A stretch of DNA of 64,000 nt from Telluria antibiotica (lineage in GTDB: Bacteria > Pseudomonadota > Gammaproteobacteria > Burkholderiales > Burkholderiaceae_D): contig NZ_JAAQOM010000022.1 of assembly GCF_011682055.1 (NCBI RefSeq), positions 55,248 through 119,247 of the forward strand, written 5' to 3'. The notes under the pieces are model-generated. The model saw nothing but the letters and a program-made list of their open reading frames with translations, was not told where the DNA came from and did no database searches. The translations under genes and the position numbers were made by a program. Position 1 is the stretch's first letter. Every line of letters starts with the position of its first letter. Positions 60,742-64,000 of the stretch are shown here, piece after piece.

Positions 60742-60757
60742 TGGCATGGCACTTGCT
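60742..60757 (+). promoter_or_regulatory. sigma-54 (RpoN) promoter of the nitrate-transporter operon
   Basis: TGGCATGGCACTTGCT matches consensus TGGCAC-N5-TTGCW at every core base except the sixth (T for C); GG (60743-60744) and GC (60755-60756) have the required 12-bp first-base spacing. Predicted start near 60768, about 75 nt upstream of the first gene. Confidence 0.85.
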
Positions 60758-60843
60758 GTATTGACTGCAACGGCGCAGGAGCTGGCCACTCCGCTCGCCG
60801 CCGACGTTGTCTCTTCTTTCGTTTGCAGTCAACAAGGACCAAC

Positions 60844-62076
60844 ATGACCGATACAACCAATCTGACCCGCCGCCGCCTGCTGGCCGCCGGCGCCACGGCT
60901 TCGCTCACGGGACTCGTCTCCGGCGGGGTGTTCGCCGCCGGCTCCGACGCCCCCGAGAAAACGGAAGTGAAGGTGGGCTTCATCCCGCTGACCGACTGCG
61001 CTTCCGTGGTGATGGCGTCGGTGCTGGGCTTCGACAAGAAGTACGGCATCAAGATCGTGCCCAGCAAGGAATCGTCGTGGGCGAGCGTGCGCGACAAGCT
61101 CGTCAACGGCGAACTGGATGCCGCGCACGTGCTGTACGGCCTGATCTATGGCGTGCAGATGGGGATCGGCGGCCCGAAGAAGGACATGGCGGTGCTGATG
61201 GGCCTGAACCAGAACGGCCAGGCGATCACGCTGTCGAAGAAGCTGGCCGACGCGCGCGCGGTGGACGGCGCGTCGCTGGCAAAAGTGATGAGCACGGACA
61301 AGCGCGAATACAGCTTCGCCCAGACCTTCCCGACCGGCACCCACGCGATGTGGCTGTACTACTGGCTGGCCAACTACGGGATCCACCCGCTGAAGGACGC
61401 GAAGACGATCACGGTGCCGCCGCCGCAGATGGTGGCGACCATGCGGGTCGGCAGCCTGGACGGCTTCTGCGTGGGCGAGCCGTGGAACCACCGCGCCATC
61501 GCGGACGGCGTCGGCATCACCGCCGCGACCACGCAGGACATCTGGAAGGACCACCCGGAAAAAACGCTCGGCACGTCGCTCGAGTGGGTGAAAAAATATC
61601 CGAACACGGCGCGGGCTCTCGTCGCGGCCGTGCTGGAAGCGAGCCGCTGGATCGACGCGAGCATGTCCAACAAGGTCAAGATGGCCGAGACCATCGCCGA
61701 CAAATCGTACGTCAACACGTCGGTCGACGTGATCAACCAGCGCATCCTGGGCCGCTACCAGAACGGTCTTGGCAAGACCTGGGACGATCCGAACTACATG
61801 AAGTTCTATAATGACGGCGCCGTCAACTTCCCATACCTGTCGGACGGCATGTGGTTCCTGACCCAGCACCGCCGCTGGGGCCTGCTCAAGTCCGATCCCG
61901 ACTACCTGGCGGTGGCATCGAGCGTCAACCAGGTCGGCGTCTACCGCGATGCGGCCGCCATGGCGAAGGTCGCCGTGCCGAAGTCGCCCATGCGCTCCGC
62001 GAAGCTCATCGACGGCACCGTATGGGACGGGAAGAACCCGGCCGCGTATGCCGCCGCTTTCAAGATCAAGGTCTGA
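60844..62076 (+). CDS. nrtA: nitrate-type ABC transporter substrate-binding protein (NrtA/CmpA family)
   Basis: 410 aa from ATG 60844. Twin-arginine leader: LTRRRLLAAGATASLTGLVS. Family core: VKVGFIPLTDCASVVMASVLGFDKKYGI, SWASVRDKLVNGELDAAHVL, GLNQNGQAITLS, YWLANYGIHPLKDAKTITVPPPQMVATMR, FCVGEPWNHRAI, and KTLGTSLEWVKKYPNTARAL. It captures nitrate (or nitrite, cyanate or bicarbonate; the branch is best read as nitrate) in the periplasm. It is first of nrtABD and sits behind a sigma-54 promoter, so nitrogen-limited expression is expected. Confidence 0.92.
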   Translation: MTDTTNLTRRRLLAAGATASLTGLVSGGVFAAGSDAPEKTEVKVGFIPLTDCASVVMASVLGFDKKYGIKIVPSKESSWASVRDKLVNGELDAAHVLYGLIYGVQMGIGGPKKDMAVLMGLNQNGQAITLSKKLADARAVDGASLAKVMSTDKREYSFAQTFPTGTHAMWLYYWLANYGIHPLKDAKTITVPPPQMVATMRVGSLDGFCVGEPWNHRAIADGVGITAATTQDIWKDHPEKTLGTSLEWVKKYPNTARALVAAVLEASRWIDASMSNKVKMAETIADKSYVNTSVDVINQRILGRYQNGLGKTWDDPNYMKFYNDGAVNFPYLSDGMWFLTQHRRWGLLKSDPDYLAVASSVNQVGVYRDAAAMAKVAVPKSPMRSAKLIDGTVWDGKNPAAYAAAFKIKV

Positions 62077-62089
62077 AGGGGAGGACATC

Positions 62090-62953
62090 ATGAATAGCGT
62101 CGTGAATTCGAGATCGGGCGCGCGCGTCAAACCGGACGTGCGCCTGCCGCGCGGCCTGGCGCTGCGCGTGCCGAACGGCCGCGCCGTGTTGCTGGCGGTG
62201 CTGCCGCCGCTGGTGGGCCTCGCGCTGCTGGTGCTGGTCTGGCAGGGCATCGCGGCGAACAACAGCAGCTTCCCGTCGCCCGCGGTGACGTGGGACGCCG
62301 CGGTGAAACTGTTCGCCGACCCGTTCTACAGCAACGGCCCGAACGACCAGGGCATCGGCTGGAACATCCTGGCGTCGCTCAAGCGCGTCGCGCTGGGATT
62401 CGGCCTCGCGGCGGCGGTGGGCATCCCGCTCGGCTTCCTGATCGGCCGCTCGCGCTTCCTGGGCGCGATGTGCAATCCCATCATCAGCCTGCTGCGCCCC
62501 GTGTCGCCGCTGGCCTGGCTGCCCATCGGCCTCCTCGTGTTCAAGGCCGCCAATCCGGCCGCCATCTGGACCATCTTCATCTGCTCGATCTGGCCGATGG
62601 TCATCAACACCGCCGTCGGCGTGCAGCGCGTGCCGCAGGATTACATGAACGTGGCGCGCGTGCTGAACCTGTCGGAGTGGAAGATCTTCACGAAGATCCT
62701 GCTGCCCGCCGTGCTGCCGTACATGCTGACCGGCGTGCGCCTCGCGATCGGCACGGCGTGGCTCGTGATCGTCGCCGCGGAGATGCTGACGGGCGGCGTG
62801 GGCATCGGCTTCTGGGTGTGGGACGAGTGGAACAACCTGAACGTGCCGCACATCCTCGTCGCCATCGTCGTCATCGGCGTGGTGGGGCTGGTGCTGGAAC
62901 AGGCATTGGTCGCGCTGGCCCGTGCCGTCACTTACGAAGAGAGTGGATCATGA
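62090..62953 (+). CDS. nrtB: nitrate ABC transporter permease
   Basis: 287 aa, ATG 62090 after GGGGAGGACATC. About six membrane spans; EAA-type loop in NVARVLNLSEWKIFTKILLPAVLPYMLTGVRLAIGTAWLVIVAAEM, which matches NtrB/TauC permeases. It precedes the ATPase gene with ATGA overlap. A long N-terminal stretch (about 35 residues) before the first membrane segment is cytosolic. Confidence 0.95.
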   Translation: MNSVVNSRSGARVKPDVRLPRGLALRVPNGRAVLLAVLPPLVGLALLVLVWQGIAANNSSFPSPAVTWDAAVKLFADPFYSNGPNDQGIGWNILASLKRVALGFGLAAAVGIPLGFLIGRSRFLGAMCNPIISLLRPVSPLAWLPIGLLVFKAANPAAIWTIFICSIWPMVINTAVGVQRVPQDYMNVARVLNLSEWKIFTKILLPAVLPYMLTGVRLAIGTAWLVIVAAEMLTGGVGIGFWVWDEWNNLNVPHILVAIVVIGVVGLVLEQALVALARAVTYEESGS

Positions 62954-63756
62954 GCGAACCGAAATTCATCGAAGTGCAACAGGTCGAGATGCTGTTCGAC
63001 ACCCGCAAGGGCCGCTTCCACGCCCTCGCCGACGTCAACCTGAAAGTGGCGCGCGGCGAGTTCATCACCTTGATCGGCCACTCCGGCTGCGGCAAGTCCA
63101 CGTTGCTGAACCTGCTGGCGGGGCTGACGCGTGCCACGGAGGGTGTCCTGATCTGCGCCGGGCGCGAGATCGCCGGACCGGCGCCGGAACGTGCGGTGGT
63201 CTTCCAGAACCATTCGCTGCTGCCCTGGCTGACGTGCTTCGAAAACGTCTACCTGGCCGTCGAACGCGTGTTCGGCGACCGCGAAGGAAAGGAGAAGCTG
63301 CGGGCGCGCACGGCCGATGCACTGGCCCTCGTGGGCCTGTCGCACGCCGCGCAGAAGCGGCCCAGCGAGATCTCGGGCGGCATGAAGCAGCGGGTCGGCA
63401 TCGCCCGCGCGCTGTCGATGGAGCCCAAGGTGCTGTTGATGGACGAACCGTTCGGCGCCCTCGACGCGCTGACCCGCGCCCACCTGCAGGACGAGCTGCT
63501 GCGCATCGTCGCCCAGACCGGCTCCACGGTGGTGATGGTGACGCACGACGTGGACGAGGCGGTGCTGCTGTCGGACCGCATCGTGATGATGACGAACGGC
63601 CCGGCCGCGACCATCGGCGAGATCGTGGACGTGCGCCTCGCGCGCCCGCGCGAGCGCGTCGCGCTGGCGCACGATGCGCTCTACAACGAGTATCGGACCC
63701 ACGTGCTGGAGTTCCTGTATCACCGGCAGGCGCGGCCGGCGAAGGAAGCGGCTTAA
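62950..63756 (+). CDS. nrtD: nitrate ABC transporter ATP-binding protein
   Basis: 268 aa. Walker A GHSGCGKS (about 40-47), Q-loop VVFQNHSLLPWLT, signature SEISGGMKQRVGIARAL, Walker B VLLMDEPFGALD, H-loop VMVTHDVDEAVLL: an intact ABC ATPase of the NrtD/SsuB/TauB class. It closes the operon; no nitrate reductase or response genes are seen before the window ends. Overlaps nrtB by 4 bp. Confidence 0.95.
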   Translation: MSEPKFIEVQQVEMLFDTRKGRFHALADVNLKVARGEFITLIGHSGCGKSTLLNLLAGLTRATEGVLICAGREIAGPAPERAVVFQNHSLLPWLTCFENVYLAVERVFGDREGKEKLRARTADALALVGLSHAAQKRPSEISGGMKQRVGIARALSMEPKVLLMDEPFGALDALTRAHLQDELLRIVAQTGSTVVMVTHDVDEAVLLSDRIVMMTNGPAATIGEIVDVRLARPRERVALAHDALYNEYRTHVLEFLYHRQARPAKEAA

Positions 63757-63882
63757 CAGGTAATGCATGGTGGGCACGGGGTGCCCACCCTACGGCTGAC
63801 GGATGAACATGGTGGGTGCGGAGGTGCCCACCGTACGGCTTAACAGGTAATGTATGTGGGCACGGCGTGCCTACACCCTAAC
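63749..63882. repeat. three tandem 43-46 bp units related to the GTGGGCAC hairpin
   Basis: Units start at 63749, 63793 and 63836 with CGGCTTAACAGGTAATG, CGGCTGACGGATGAACATG and CGGCTTAACAGGTAATG, and each then carries a GTGGGCACGG/GTGCCCAC-like hairpin. The first unit includes the last codon and TAA stop of nrtD; the third repeats those same bases in non-coding DNA. The rest, to 64000, shows no gene. Confidence 0.7.
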
Positions 63883-64000
63883 GGTCATTGCAGAGCGGCC
63901 GCCCCGGGGCATGAAAGAATACAGGGTGGAAGGCTGGCGATAGAGGTCGAGCATTAATCGTGGAGGTAAATCCCCGACCCTAACGTGATCCGCAGAACTG

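Larger units (their letters stand above)
60499..60843. promoter_or_regulatory. divergent regulatory region between the nucleotidase and nitrate-transporter genes
   Basis: 345 bp. It holds the sigma-54 promoter (60742-60757) and two NtrC-like dyads (60665-60681 and 60706-60722) on the nrt side; additional GGTGC/GCACC half-sites cluster at 60698-60730. On the nucleotidase side no clear promoter is evident. The frames that appear open here lack ribosome-binding sites. Confidence 0.7.

Overview
The window is GC-rich chromosomal DNA from a betaproteobacterium. Gene content, gene order and protein style best fit Oxalobacteraceae (Massilia/Telluria/Duganella group). This is inferred from the miaB-phoH-ybeY...corC-lnt-glyQ-glyS-gmhB-plsC order, XerD, QueG, a MutL of the endonuclease type, and the dispersed GTAGGGTGGGC and GGGGTCAGAGCAC repeats. 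No phage, plasmid, CRISPR array, rRNA operon or intact transposase gene is visible.

Layout. 1-12.5 kb is a minus-strand housekeeping block for translation, tRNA/rRNA maturation and the cell envelope (miaB, phoH, ybeY, corC, lnt, glyQ, glyS, gmhB, plsC). It is interrupted by a plus-strand molybdenum hydroxylase pair (iorA-iorB like). 12.5-21.4 kb is a mosaic: an HTH protein with a Gln-rich tail, an HDOD pair, a DUF1697 protein, a divergent FtsH-like membrane AAA protease, a beta-propeller protein, an unusual wHTH regulator, and a DUF899-DUF2182 pair. 21.3-29 kb holds a CPA2 antiporter, then a TetR regulator divergent from a thiolase/acyl-CoA dehydrogenase/CoA-transferase operon, then DUF445 and DUF2007 genes. 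29-34 kb holds a predicted secreted zinc peptidase, two identical tandem CAT-anticodon tRNAs with a clear promoter and terminator, then miaA and mutL.

34-48.5 kb: cupin, periplasmic cyclophilin, DedA, alpha-carbonic anhydrase with a long extension, hexose-6-P mutarotase, amiC-tsaE, queG, a DctS/DctR-type two-component system divergent from a dctP that has no dctQM beside it, ogt and xerD. 48.6-53 kb is an RND efflux pump with its adaptor. 53.4-60.5 kb contains two EEP-family hydrolases, a YbaK deacylase, plsY, a DsbA-like protein, a Sel1 lipoprotein and a lipoprotein 5'-nucleotidase. 60.7-63.8 kb is a nitrate-type ABC transporter behind an excellent sigma-54 promoter with two NtrC-like dyads.

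The most interesting non-coding signals are: (1) a family of about 75-bp inverted repeats whose GTAG ends supply the stop codons of three genes and whose internal hairpins have different arms but keep a GGG apex; (2) two about 200-bp elements flanked by paired copies of GGGGTCAGAGCA in opposite orientations; (3) the nitrate-transporter promoter; (4) an unexplained ribosome-binding-site-plus-terminator segment downstream of dctP. I did not find a clearly new multi-gene system. The divergent FtsH paralogue and the repeat family are the best leads.
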